Part shown: piece by piece, positions 1 to 7,734 of the stretch
How the letters are laid out: every line of letters begins with the position of its first letter
Position numbering within the stretch: the stretch's first letter is position 1
NCBI RefSeq assembly: GCF_039527675.1
Contig: NZ_BAAAKI010000004.1
Location: forward strand, 434,001 to 498,000
Direction of reading: 5' to 3'
DNA length: 64,000 bases
DNA from: Luteococcus sanguinis
Lineage (GTDB): Bacteria; Actinomycetota; Actinomycetes; Propionibacteriales; Propionibacteriaceae
Program-made: the position numbers and the translations under genes
Notes under the pieces: generated by a model
The model's database searches: none
What the model was told of the DNA's origin: nothing
Seen by the model: only the letters and a program-made list of their open reading frames with translations

Positions 1-951
1 GCCTCCACGCCCGTCCGAACCGCCATCCGGGTGCGCGTACGGGCCCGCAACCAGTCCGGCACCTGGTCACAGTGGACGACCCTGGCGCTGTGGGCCTCCA
101 GCGGTGAGGGTCCGGTGCGCAGCTCCCAGCCCGCCACCGCGGACGCCGTTGCGAAGACTGCGACCGACACGCTGAAGGCCGCCGCAGGAGTCATCTTCTC
201 CGCCTGGCAGGTGGCCGTCGACCTGTTGCGGCCGCGGGGGACGACGATCGCCCCGGTCGTGCGTCAGGTGGCCGGGGTCAGCGCGACCCCGATCCAGTCC
301 GCCACGCCGGTGAGTCGCTTCGGCCCCGGTGGTGCGGTGCAGTTGGCGGTGCCCGCCTACTCCCAGATGCTGCACAAGTCCCACTACCCGTCCCTGGATG
401 GCGGAGGGGCGGCCTGGTGCTCGGCGACCTCGATGGCGATGCTGCTCGACTACTGGAAGAAGGGTCCCACGAGCACCGAGACGGCCTGGGTGCGCCCCAC
501 CCCACACCAGAACCCTCAGGTCGACCACGTCGCCCGGGGCGTCTACGACATTGGCTACCACGGCACCGGCAACTGGCCGTTCAACGTCGCCTATGCCGGC
601 GCGCGCGGCCTGACGGGCTTCGTCACCCGCCTGCGTTCACTGGTCGACGCCGAGAGGTTCGTCCGCGCCGGGATCCCGCTCGCGGTGTCCACTGCCTTCA
701 CCAGCTCCCAACTGGCCGGCGCCGGGTTCGCCACCCCCGGCCACCTGATGGTGCTGCGCGGATTCGATGCCGCAGGAGATGTGCGCGTCAACGATCCGGC
801 GTCGGCGCTGAGGGCTAGCAATGCGCTGGTCTCGAAGACCTACGCGCGGGCCCAGTTCGAGTCGGCGTGGGGACGCAGCGGCGGCCTGGCCTATGTGGTG
901 CTGCCCATCGGACGTGCGCTCCCGTCGAGGACCACGGGCGCTGCCTGGTGA
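1..951 (+). CDS. C39-like cysteine peptidase-family protein, 5' end missing
   Basis: The frame is open from base 1, so the true start lies upstream; 316 residues are visible. The middle carries a papain-fold peptidase_C39_2 type signature, GGAAWCSATSMAMLLDYW, with the presumed nucleophile Cys at visible residue 140. About 110 residues later GHLMVLRGF supplies a candidate catalytic His (residue 248), followed by VNDPA with a possible Asp. The first ~100 visible residues are Ala/Val-rich linker with no domain I recognise. Family members are usually exported, but any signal peptide would be outside the window. The gene ends six bases before the convergent DUF952 gene. The substrate is unknown. 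Confidence 0.75.
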   Translation, partial: ASTPVRTAIRVRVRARNQSGTWSQWTTLALWASSGEGPVRSSQPATADAVAKTATDTLKAAAGVIFSAWQVAVDLLRPRGTTIAPVVRQVAGVSATPIQSATPVSRFGPGGAVQLAVPAYSQMLHKSHYPSLDGGGAAWCSATSMAMLLDYWKKGPTSTETAWVRPTPHQNPQVDHVARGVYDIGYHGTGNWPFNVAYAGARGLTGFVTRLRSLVDAERFVRAGIPLAVSTAFTSSQLAGAGFATPGHLMVLRGFDAAGDVRVNDPASALRASNALVSKTYARAQFESAWGRSGGLAYVVLPIGRALPSRTTGAAW

Positions 952-957
952 CGGCCG

Positions 958-1383
958 TCAGGCCTGGGGCTGACCTTCCTCGCTCCTGATGCCGGGCGGG
1001 GACCCGGCAGCCTGGAAGGCCATCAGCCCGTCGATCAGGTCTGCACTGTTCGCGAATCGGGTCTCCCGCGTGACGCACGTGACCGGCAAGGCGCCCCCGT
1101 ACACGTGCGGGAAGTTCTCGGCGCCGGGGTCATTGGGGGAGAAGGGCTCGAAGACCACGCTCAGCCCTGCGGCGGCCATGGCCTCCCGGTCGAGGTCGAG
1201 CAGCACGAGCTCGCTGTTGACCTCGTCGAACAGATAGCTCGCCACGCGCCAGGCCTGCTCGTAGCTGTCGGAGGCGTGCAGGTAGCCGACTTCCTTGATC
1301 GAGTGCTCCAGCGTCGACCAGTGGTACTCGCCGCTGGTCTGGGCCTGGTCCCACAGCGCCCCGAGCGCGATGTGGCAGATCAC
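958..1383 (-). CDS. DUF952 family protein
   Basis: This is a 141-residue protein starting MICHIALGALWDQAQ and continuing with HASDSYEQAWRVASYLF and a C-terminal PHVYGGALPV segment, the pattern of DUF952 (small cytosolic proteins of unknown activity, often compared with glutathione-S-transferase C-terminal-like folds). I chose the GTG at 1383 because GGAGAG precedes it and the longer open frame upstream lacks DUF952 similarity. The GTG overlaps the stop of the upstream DUF3039 gene by four bases (GTGA), so the two are probably co-transcribed and translationally coupled. No biochemical role can be assigned. Confidence 0.75.
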   Translation of the reverse strand: MICHIALGALWDQAQTSGEYHWSTLEHSIKEVGYLHASDSYEQAWRVASYLFDEVNSELVLLDLDREAMAAAGLSVVFEPFSPNDPGAENFPHVYGGALPVTCVTRETRFANSADLIDGLMAFQAAGSPPGIRSEEGQPQA

Positions 1384-1661
1384 TGCTCTCCGCCCGGTCC
1401 GCCCTGGTCGCCACCGTGCTTGAAGGACGCCCAGATGTCCTTGCACTCGGGGCAGATCGGAAAGCGGTCGGGGTTGCGCGAGGGCACCCACACCTTTCCG
1501 CACAGCGCCACGACGGGCGTGCCGTTCACCATCGCCTCGGTGAGCTTGGCCTTGGGGACGTAGTGCGAGAAGCGCTCGTGGTCCCCGTCCTCGGCCTGCT
1601 GGGTCCGCTCATCGAGGACGGTCTGCGAACCGGGTGCCAGGTGCTGGGTCATGGCGGCCAT
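1380..1661 (-). CDS. DUF3039 family protein with zinc-ribbon-like motif
   Basis: This is a 93-residue protein. Its core reads HYVPKAKLTEAMVNGTPVVALCGKVWVPSRNP followed by FPICPECKDIW. The CG...CPEC spacing suggests a small metal-binding ribbon, and the sequence matches the actinobacterial DUF3039 family of unknown function. Two in-frame ATGs (1661 and 1652) are possible; neither has a strong Shine-Dalgarno. It is the first gene of a two-gene unit with DUF952 (GTGA overlap). It is divergent from the MFS gene at 1740, with which it shares a 78-bp promoter region. Confidence 0.75.
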   Translation of the reverse strand: MAAMTQHLAPGSQTVLDERTQQAEDGDHERFSHYVPKAKLTEAMVNGTPVVALCGKVWVPSRNPDRFPICPECKDIWASFKHGGDQGGPGGEQ

Positions 1662-1739
1662 TGTAGGACGGCGCGTCCCCTCGGTCGTCGAAGACCCGCA
1701 CCTTTCCCGGGCCGGTGATCTTCGTGGCACCATGGCGCG

Positions 1740-3128
1740 GTGACCTCCCCGACTCCCGCCCCGGTGCGGGCAGCCATGTCGGGGGACCAACGGCGGTCGT
1801 TGCTGGTCGGGCTGCTGACCGGTGTGGTCGCGATCGCCTTCGAGAACATCGCCGTGTCGACCGCGATGCCAGCTGCCGCGTCCGACCTGCAGGGGACCCG
1901 GCTCTATGCCTGGGTGTTCACCCTCTTCGTCCTCGGCATGACCTTCGCGACCGTGGTTGCGGGGCGCCTTGCCGACCGGATGGGCCCGGTGAAGCCGCTG
2001 GTGGGAGGAGGAGCGCTCTTCCTCGCGGGGCTCTTGGTGGCTGGCGCGGCGCCCTCGATGGAGGTGCTGGTCGCAGCCCGCTTCCTGCAGGGCCTGGGTG
2101 GTGGCGCGATGAACCTGTGTCTGATGGTGGTGATCGGCACCGTCTTCGAGGAGTCGGCCCGGGCCACGATCATGACCTGGTTCAGCGTCTGTTGGGTGAT
2201 GCCTGCCTTCATCGGGCCGCCGATCAGTGCGCTGGTCACGCGCCACTTCGGGTGGCACTGGGTCTTCTGGGCCATCGTCCCGGTCGTGCTGGCCGCGGGC
2301 CTGTTGTCGGCGCGTCCGCTGGCCCTGGTCAACGCGTCCAGGCAGGCCGATCCGGAGTCTGACGAGCAGGCCGTCCCGCTGTGGGCGGCTGGTGGTGCCG
2401 CGGCAGGTGTCGCGCTGTTGCAGGGAGCCGGGCAGATGCTGGACTGGCGGGGTGCCCTGCTCGCTGGACTGGCGCTGGTCGTGCTGGCGGTGAGCGTGCC
2501 TCGGCTCATGCCGCCGGGCTTTTGGGGTGTTCGTCCCGGACTGCCCGCGGTGATGTGGACGCGCGCCGCACAAGCCGGCGCCTTCTTCGCCGCCGAGACC
2601 TTCCTGCCCTTGTCGTGGGTCGAGCAGCGCCACCTGGAACTGTGGCAGGCAGGCCTGGTGCTCACGATCGGGTCCCTTGGCTGGACCTTCGGTTCCTGGC
2701 TCCAGTCCCGCACCTGGCTGGGCTGGGAACGCCAACAGGTGATCGTCGCCGGGCTGGTCGCCACCGGCGTGGGCGTGGCTGGGGTGGCCCTGTCCAGCTG
2801 GCACCCCCGCGGGACCTTGTGGCTGGGGGTCGTCGGCTGGACGGTCGCCGGGCTGGGCATGGGTCTGGCTGTGGCCAGCACCTCACTGGCCGTGATGAGC
2901 CTTTCCGCGGTGCGATCGCTGGGGCGCAACACCTCCTCCCTGCAGGTCGCCGAAGGTCTGGGCAACTCGTTGGTCGGAGGTCTGGCGGGGACCGTTTTCT
3001 ACTCCCTGCACGGACGCTCGGGGCATGCCTTCGTGCTGCTCTTCGTCGTCGCGCTGGTCTCGGCGGGCGTGGGCCTGATGGCGGCGCTCCGGGTCGGGCC
3101 CGTCAGCTCTCCAGCCAACCCTTCGTGA
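1740..3128 (+). CDS. MFS transporter (drug efflux-like)
   Basis: This is a 462-residue integral membrane protein with hydrophobic segments spread over the whole length (12-14 helices by eye). N-terminal features AFENIAVSTAMPAAASDL and GRLADRMGPVKPL are the helix-1 and loop 2-3 motifs of major facilitator drug/proton antiporters. RFLQGLGGGAMNLCLMVVIG is the helix-4/5 region seen in the DHA2/EmrB-like group. The start is GTG at 1740. The substrate cannot be read from sequence. The 3' end overlaps the convergent kinase gene by 26 bp, so there is no room for a terminator between them. Confidence 0.85.
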   Translation: MTSPTPAPVRAAMSGDQRRSLLVGLLTGVVAIAFENIAVSTAMPAAASDLQGTRLYAWVFTLFVLGMTFATVVAGRLADRMGPVKPLVGGGALFLAGLLVAGAAPSMEVLVAARFLQGLGGGAMNLCLMVVIGTVFEESARATIMTWFSVCWVMPAFIGPPISALVTRHFGWHWVFWAIVPVVLAAGLLSARPLALVNASRQADPESDEQAVPLWAAGGAAAGVALLQGAGQMLDWRGALLAGLALVVLAVSVPRLMPPGFWGVRPGLPAVMWTRAAQAGAFFAAETFLPLSWVEQRHLELWQAGLVLTIGSLGWTFGSWLQSRTWLGWERQQVIVAGLVATGVGVAGVALSSWHPRGTLWLGVVGWTVAGLGMGLAVASTSLAVMSLSAVRSLGRNTSSLQVAEGLGNSLVGGLAGTVFYSLHGRSGHAFVLLFVVALVSAGVGLMAALRVGPVSSPANPS

Positions 3129-4191
3129 GCAGCGCCACGAGCACCGTCAGCGCCAACAGTGCGACCCCCACGAAGGCATACCAGGACGCAGGATGGCGCT
3201 CGACGGGTCGAGCCACCTCGTAGCGCCCGGGGCCGAGATAGTTCTGCAGCATGGATGCGGGGGTCTCGTTCGGGTGCACCAGGGGTGCGCTGGCGGCGGG
3301 GACGGTCTGGGGCATGCCAGCCGACGTCGTGGGCGACTGGCCAGCGGCAGGGGCCAAGGGTCGGGGGCGGTGGCTCTGCCCGCCCGGCAGGACGTCCGCG
3401 ATCTGGTCGAGGGCCGTGGCGAGATCGACCGCACGCTGTGGACGCAGGTCCGGCTCAGGGGAGAGTGCCCGTGTCAACAGGGAGTCCAGAGCGGGTGGGG
3501 CCCCCACCAGCGCCGACACGGGGGAAGGTCCGATCGCGAGGTCGCGTGCGATCACGTCGTCCAGGCTGCGGACGTCGAACGGAGGCCGACCCACCAGCAG
3601 GGCGTAGGCCACCGACGCGATGGAGTAGACATCACTGCGCTGGTCGACCCCTCGTCCGGTGGCCTGTTCGGGGGCCATGTATGCGGGGGTGCCGGCCGTC
3701 ATGGCGTCCCCCTCGCCGATGATCCGGGAGGCGACCCCCAGGTCGGCCAGCATCACCCGCACACCGTGCGGGGTGTGGGCCAACAGGATGTTGCCGGGGG
3801 TGACGTCACGGTGCACCATTCCTTCCCGGTGGAGCACCTCGAGGCCGCGAGCAGCCTCCGCGACCAGTCGCAGCGCGCGTCCGGGCTCCACGAGGTTGCC
3901 GCGCAGGCTCTCCAACGTCCCGCCGTCGGCGTAGTCCATGACGAAGTAGGGGCGGCCGCCGTCGGTGGTGCCCACGTCGTAGACGCGCACGATCCGCTCA
4001 TCCTGAATGCGGCGCAACAGCCGGGCCTCTGCCAGGAATCTGCTGCGCACGTCCTCGTCCGCGGCCCATGCCTCGGACAGCACCTTCACCGCGACCGGCA
4101 CGTCCAGTTGGTCGTCATGGGCCTTGTAGACCGTGGCAAAGGCGCCGGCGCCGATGCGCGAGGTGATGCGATAACGGCCGATTGATTCCAT
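3103..4191 (-). CDS. membrane-anchored Ser/Thr protein kinase
   Basis: This is a 362-residue PknB-type kinase. The glycine loop GAGAFATVYKA lies near residues 14-24, the ATP-binding Lys is K36 (VAVKVL), the catalytic loop is HRDVTPGN (D129, N134), DLG replaces DFG (D150), and GTPAYMAPEQ forms the activation segment/APE. After the kinase domain comes a Pro/Ala/Ser linker and one C-terminal membrane helix (YAFVGVALLALTVLVALL), with only a short tail outside, so there is no PASTA or other sensor domain. The catalytic-loop Lys (HRDxKPxN) is Thr131 here. It is divergent from the RDD gene pair. Confidence 0.9.
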   Translation of the reverse strand: MESIGRYRITSRIGAGAFATVYKAHDDQLDVPVAVKVLSEAWAADEDVRSRFLAEARLLRRIQDERIVRVYDVGTTDGGRPYFVMDYADGGTLESLRGNLVEPGRALRLVAEAARGLEVLHREGMVHRDVTPGNILLAHTPHGVRVMLADLGVASRIIGEGDAMTAGTPAYMAPEQATGRGVDQRSDVYSIASVAYALLVGRPPFDVRSLDDVIARDLAIGPSPVSALVGAPPALDSLLTRALSPEPDLRPQRAVDLATALDQIADVLPGGQSHRPRPLAPAAGQSPTTSAGMPQTVPAASAPLVHPNETPASMLQNYLGPGRYEVARPVERHPASWYAFVGVALLALTVLVALLTKGWLES

Positions 4192-4233
4192 GGTTTGTCC
4201 AGTCTCGCACGGGGGGCGTGGAAAACTGGGTGG

Positions 4234-4962
4234 GTGAACCAAGCACTGCCTGCCATGGACTGGTACCCCGACCCGGCCGACCCGACCCGCGAACGGTATT
4301 GGGACGGCCAGCAATGGACGCACAACACACGCGCCCAGAAGACCCTGCCCACCCCGCAACCCCAGCCGTTGCCGCAGCAGTCCCCGTGGCAGCCACAACC
4401 ACAGGGCGCCTGGCAGCAGCAGCCCCAGTGGACGGCGGCTGAGTCGCAGACGCCGGACGGCATGCCGCTGGCCTCCTGGTGGCAGCGGGTGGCGGCCCAT
4501 GTGCTCGACACGATGATGATCACCTTCCTGCTCAACCTGCTGTTGGGCCACTGGTCGCAGCGCTTCTCGAATGCCTACGCGCAGTTCATGGACGACTATC
4601 TGCTAGCCATCGAGCAGGGCACGGCGGCGCCGAGCGTGGGCGGCTACGACCTGGTGGGTCCCGCGTCCGTGGTGGTGGCCGCACAGGCAGTGCTGACACT
4701 GGTCTACGTGGTGGCCATGCTGCGTTGGCGGGGGGCCACCGTCGGCAAGATGATCGTGGGCCTGCGCGTGGTCCCGCAGGACCACGTGCTGGCCACCCAC
4801 CTCTCGTGGCGGGTCGCGATCGTGCGGGGGCTCGTCTTCGTCGCCTGCCTGATGACCTCGATCTTCTTCGTGCTGAGCGCCCTGGTGGCCCTGGGCACGC
4901 GGCGGCGCCAGACCTTGCACGACATGGCAGCCCGCACCGTGGTCGTGCGCGGCCGCCGATGA
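4234..4962 (+). CDS. RDD family membrane protein with N-terminal DUF2510 domain
   Basis: The protein is 242 residues from GTG 4234; an ATG at 4255 is an alternative start. The first ~30 residues (MDWYPDPADPTRERYWDGQQWT) are a DUF2510 motif, common at the N-terminus of actinobacterial membrane proteins. A Gln/Pro-rich linker follows, then an RDD domain with three or four membrane segments (SWWQRVAAHVLDTMMITF, TVGKMIVGLRVV, the ending RRQTLHDMAARTVVV). RDD proteins are proposed transporters or ion channels without firm function. It overlaps the next RDD gene by ATGA and diverges from the kinase gene, a possible phosphorylation partner (inference). Confidence 0.82.
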   Translation: MNQALPAMDWYPDPADPTRERYWDGQQWTHNTRAQKTLPTPQPQPLPQQSPWQPQPQGAWQQQPQWTAAESQTPDGMPLASWWQRVAAHVLDTMMITFLLNLLLGHWSQRFSNAYAQFMDDYLLAIEQGTAAPSVGGYDLVGPASVVVAAQAVLTLVYVVAMLRWRGATVGKMIVGLRVVPQDHVLATHLSWRVAIVRGLVFVACLMTSIFFVLSALVALGTRRRQTLHDMAARTVVVRGRR

Positions 4963-5489
4963 CCCTGGCGCCGATGCCCCCGAGGGTGGTGGGCCTCGCC
5001 TCCCCGGCGCGCCGCACCGCGGCCTACCTCCTGGACGGCGCGGCGCTGGTTCTGCTGAGCCGCATCCTGCTGCCTGGTTGGCATGCCCGGGTGCAAGCGG
5101 AGCTGCTCAGCCTGCTGCAGACCTCTGTCTCCGCCAGCCAGACGATGCCCGGGCCCATGGAGCTGTGGGCACGGGGTTCCATCCAGATGTGGTTGCTGGG
5201 CTCGATCATCGCGCTGGGCCTGAGTGTTTGCTGGGACTTCGCATGGCTCGCGACGGTCGGTGCGACGCCCGGACAACTGCTCTGCGGGATCCGCCTCGTC
5301 CAAGCAGGGCAGGAACTTCCGGGCCGTCTCCCGCGATCCGTGGCCTGGCGTCGGACGGTCTGCCGGCGACTGCTGACCAGCTTCGTGAGGCCACTTTTCT
5401 GGCTCAGTTCGGCCATGCTGGTGCAGTCGGACGGCCGCCAGGACTGGCCTGACAGGTGGGCGGGCACCCAGGTGGTGGACGTCTCCTGA
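4959..5489 (+). CDS. RDD family membrane protein
   Basis: This is a 176-residue second RDD protein. Features are SPARRTAAYLLDGAALVLL (with Arg and Asp in the first helix, as the family name implies), ATVGATPGQLLCGIRLV, and a C-terminal WPDRWAGTQVV segment. The ATG at 4959 overlaps the stop of the preceding RDD gene (ATGA), so translation is coupled and the two may form a heteromer. The DUF2510 motif of its neighbour is absent. No function is established. Confidence 0.78.
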   Translation: MTLAPMPPRVVGLASPARRTAAYLLDGAALVLLSRILLPGWHARVQAELLSLLQTSVSASQTMPGPMELWARGSIQMWLLGSIIALGLSVCWDFAWLATVGATPGQLLCGIRLVQAGQELPGRLPRSVAWRRTVCRRLLTSFVRPLFWLSSAMLVQSDGRQDWPDRWAGTQVVDVS

Positions 5490-5550
5490 CAGCATTCTGG
5501 ACGAATGTCTGTAACCTGTTTGTGGATCGGCCAACTCGATATTTCGCCAA

Positions 5551-5579
5551 TTGACATGGCTGGGGCGCCGGGTTGTAGA
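5551..5579 (+). promoter_or_regulatory. sigma-70-like promoter of polysaccharide operon
   Basis: A perfect -35 hexamer TTGACA (5551-5556) is followed after 17 bp by TGTAGA (5574-5579); TAGAAC at 5576-5581 is an alternative -10. It sits ~95 bp upstream of the first transferase gene, in the only sizeable gap before the operon. Prediction only. Confidence 0.5.
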
Positions 5580-5613
5580 ACTGAACTGCCCTCGTACGTG
5601 CGCCGAAGAGGGT

Positions 5614-5629
5614 TGTGTACTTTCGCACA
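5614..5629. promoter_or_regulatory. possible CRP/GlxR-like palindrome
   Basis: TGTGTACTTTCGCACA has the outer half-sites TGTG-N8-CACA of CRP/GlxR-family operators, but lacks the inner A/T that completes TGTGA-N6-TCACA. It lies ~35 bp downstream of the predicted -10 and ~43 bp before the first start codon, a position that would suit a roadblock-type repressor. Low confidence. Confidence 0.25.
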
Positions 5630-5671
5630 CGTCGCGCGCATTCGGGGGGATGCACAGTGGGGGACGGACTC

Positions 5672-6682
5672 ATGCGTACGACTCTGGACGAACTGGTGGG
5701 ACGCAAGGTGCTGCTGGTGGCGAGCACCGGCGGGCACCTGCACCAGCTGAACCGGCTGGCGCCGCGCCTCGGGGTCTCGCCCGACAGTGAGTGGCTCACC
5801 TTCGACACGCCGCAGAGCCGAAGCCTGTTGGAGGGCAAGACCGTCCACTACGTCCCCTATGTCGCGCCGCGCGACTGGCGCAACATCGTGCGCGCCTGGT
5901 GGCGGACCCGCCAGCTGCGCCGCCAGTTCGACATGGCCGTGTCCACCGGCGCAGGGCTGGCGTTGTCCGTGCTGCCGGCGATGCTTCTGCACCGCCGCAA
6001 GGCGGTCTTCATCGAGTCGATCTCGCGTGTCCAGGGGCCCTCGGTGGCCGGACGAGTGTTGGCGAAACTGCCGGGCATCGGCCTGTTCGCCCAGCACCCC
6101 TGGGCCAGTGGTCCTTGGCAGCAGGGGCCATCGGTGCTGTCGACCTATGCCGCCGAGCCGCCCGCGCTCCGCGCGCAACTGCCTGAGCCACGGCGAATCT
6201 TCGTCACCCTCGGCACCATCAAGCCCTACCGCTTCGACCGCATGGTCGACCTGGTGAAGGACTACGCCAGTGCACGTCCCGGCGTCGAGGTCCGCTGGCA
6301 GCTCGGTGTGACCGAGCGCGACGACCTGCCCGGCGAGGTCTTCCCCGAGATGGGGTCTGCTGACTTCCGCGAAGCCATCGACTGGGCTGATGTCGTGGTC
6401 GCACACTCCGGCGTCGGTGTCGCGATGGGCATCCTCGAGGCCGGCAAGGTGCCCGTCCTGCTGGCCCGCGAACTCGAGCTGGGAGAGCACGTCGACGGCC
6501 ACCAGCGCCAGATCTTCGGCTACCTGCTCGAGCGCGGTCTTGCCGCCGATGCCCAGCAGGTCTTCCGCTCCCCTCAGGAGCTGGCCCGTGTGGCTGCCAC
6601 CACGGTGCGGTGCGCTGACCAGCTGGAGGACGCAGACGAGGTGGCCGAGGTGGCCGACACCACCGTCCGCTCCATGGGCTGA
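5672..6682 (+). CDS. glycosyltransferase, fused Alg14/Alg13 (PssDE-like) type
   Basis: This is a 336-residue protein combining the two halves that are usually separate in exopolysaccharide systems. The N-terminal Alg14-like half has LLVASTGGHLHQLNRL and a membrane-associating hydrophobic region. The C-terminal Alg13/GT28-like half has RIFVTLGTIKPYRFDRMVDLV and VVVAHSGVGVAMGILEAG followed by HVDGHQRQ. By analogy it adds a sugar (glucuronic acid or galactose in known pairs) to the lipid-linked intermediate at the inner membrane face. Start: ATG 5672 after GGGGGAC; GTG 5657, preceded by GGGGGG, would add five residues. First gene of the polysaccharide operon. Confidence 0.8.
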   Translation: MRTTLDELVGRKVLLVASTGGHLHQLNRLAPRLGVSPDSEWLTFDTPQSRSLLEGKTVHYVPYVAPRDWRNIVRAWWRTRQLRRQFDMAVSTGAGLALSVLPAMLLHRRKAVFIESISRVQGPSVAGRVLAKLPGIGLFAQHPWASGPWQQGPSVLSTYAAEPPALRAQLPEPRRIFVTLGTIKPYRFDRMVDLVKDYASARPGVEVRWQLGVTERDDLPGEVFPEMGSADFREAIDWADVVVAHSGVGVAMGILEAGKVPVLLARELELGEHVDGHQRQIFGYLLERGLAADAQQVFRSPQELARVAATTVRCADQLEDADEVAEVADTTVRSMG

Positions 6683-6738
6683 AGGTCCCCGAGTTCGAGG
6701 CCCGAGAAGACTCCCCACAACCGAGAACAGGAGACGCG

Positions 6739-7734
6739 ATGATCGCCGAGCACGTACGACACATCCACATCGGCGCCCGCGCCGGACGGGTCAGCCGGAC
6801 CCAGACGGAAGCTGCCCAGGGGCGTCGCTCCGTGGCTCTGCTCACCCGGGTGACCGAGCCGGTGCGCGAGACCTTGCGTCCGCTGCACCGCAGCCTGGCC
6901 GCCTCGCTGCCCATCTACTGGCGGCGCAAGTACCTCTACGCCGTCTCGATCCAACGATGGGGCAACTTCATCGACCCGAAGGGCTTCGGCGAGAAGATCA
7001 ACTGGCGCATCCTGAACGACCGTCGCCCGATCATCGTCCGAGCCTGTGACAAGACGCAGATGAAGCTGATGGCGCGCGAGCGGATCACCGACACCGAGCG
7101 GCTGCGGATCGCCCGCACCCTGTGGACCGGCACCGATGTGGACCAGATCCCTGATGAACTGCTGGCCTCGAGGGCGGTGCTCAAGCCCAACGATGGCAGC
7201 GGTGAGGTGCTCTTCCTGCCGGCCACCCGGGAGGTGGTCCGCGAGAAGACCCGCGGCTGGTTGACCGGCGAACAGGCCGACCGGCTCGGCGAATGGGGCT
7301 ACTCGAGGGCCGAGCATGTGATGCTCGTCGAGGAGCAGGTGCCGCACGACAAGGACCTGCCCGACTACAAGTTCTACGTCTTCAATGGCCGGGTGCGTGC
7401 GCTCGAGGTGCACCACAACCGCTTCAGCGAGCACCGCTGTTCCTTCTTCGACGGGCACGGCAATTCGATGCCGGTCGAGTCGACCTTCCTGCCCTCCAGT
7501 CCGGACATCACGCTGCCGGCGCAGAGCGGAGAACTCTATGCCCTGGCTGCCGAACTGGGTGCTGGCTGGGACTTCATCAGGATCGACCTCTACCTCGATG
7601 CGGAGGGCCATGTCTGGTTCGGTGAGTACTCGCCCTACCCCCATGGGGGGTTGAACCACTTCGTCCCATTCTCGTTCGACAAGTTCCTGGGCGAGCCGTG
7701 GCAGTTGCCCTCCCTGGAAGAGGTGCGCGGCTGA
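6739..7734 (+). CDS. TupA-like ATP-grasp protein
   Basis: This is a 331-residue protein with an optimal start (AGGAG five bases before ATG). Features match the TupA-like ATP-grasp family: PKGFGEKINWRILNDRRPII near the N-terminus, ACDKTQMK, VLKPNDGSGEVLF (nucleotide-binding strand), VEEQVPHDKDLPDYKFYVFNG, and the metal-binding end FIRIDLYLDAEGHVWFGEYS. TupA-type proteins occur in capsule and teichuronopeptide loci and are thought to ligate amino acids or peptides to sugar acids. This would make the polysaccharide a modified, perhaps amidated, polymer (inference). The stop overlaps the next ATG by one base (TGATG). Confidence 0.82.
   Translation: MIAEHVRHIHIGARAGRVSRTQTEAAQGRRSVALLTRVTEPVRETLRPLHRSLAASLPIYWRRKYLYAVSIQRWGNFIDPKGFGEKINWRILNDRRPIIVRACDKTQMKLMARERITDTERLRIARTLWTGTDVDQIPDELLASRAVLKPNDGSGEVLFLPATREVVREKTRGWLTGEQADRLGEWGYSRAEHVMLVEEQVPHDKDLPDYKFYVFNGRVRALEVHHNRFSEHRCSFFDGHGNSMPVESTFLPSSPDITLPAQSGELYALAAELGAGWDFIRIDLYLDAEGHVWFGEYSPYPHGGLNHFVPFSFDKFLGEPWQLPSLEEVRG

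Noticed and set aside
1662..2804. Long open frame antisense to the MFS transporter gene, continuous with the DUF3039 gene
   Set aside because: Its composition (His/Gln/Arg-rich, no domain) is that of a complement-strand shadow in G+C-rich DNA; only the last 93 codons show conserved protein features.
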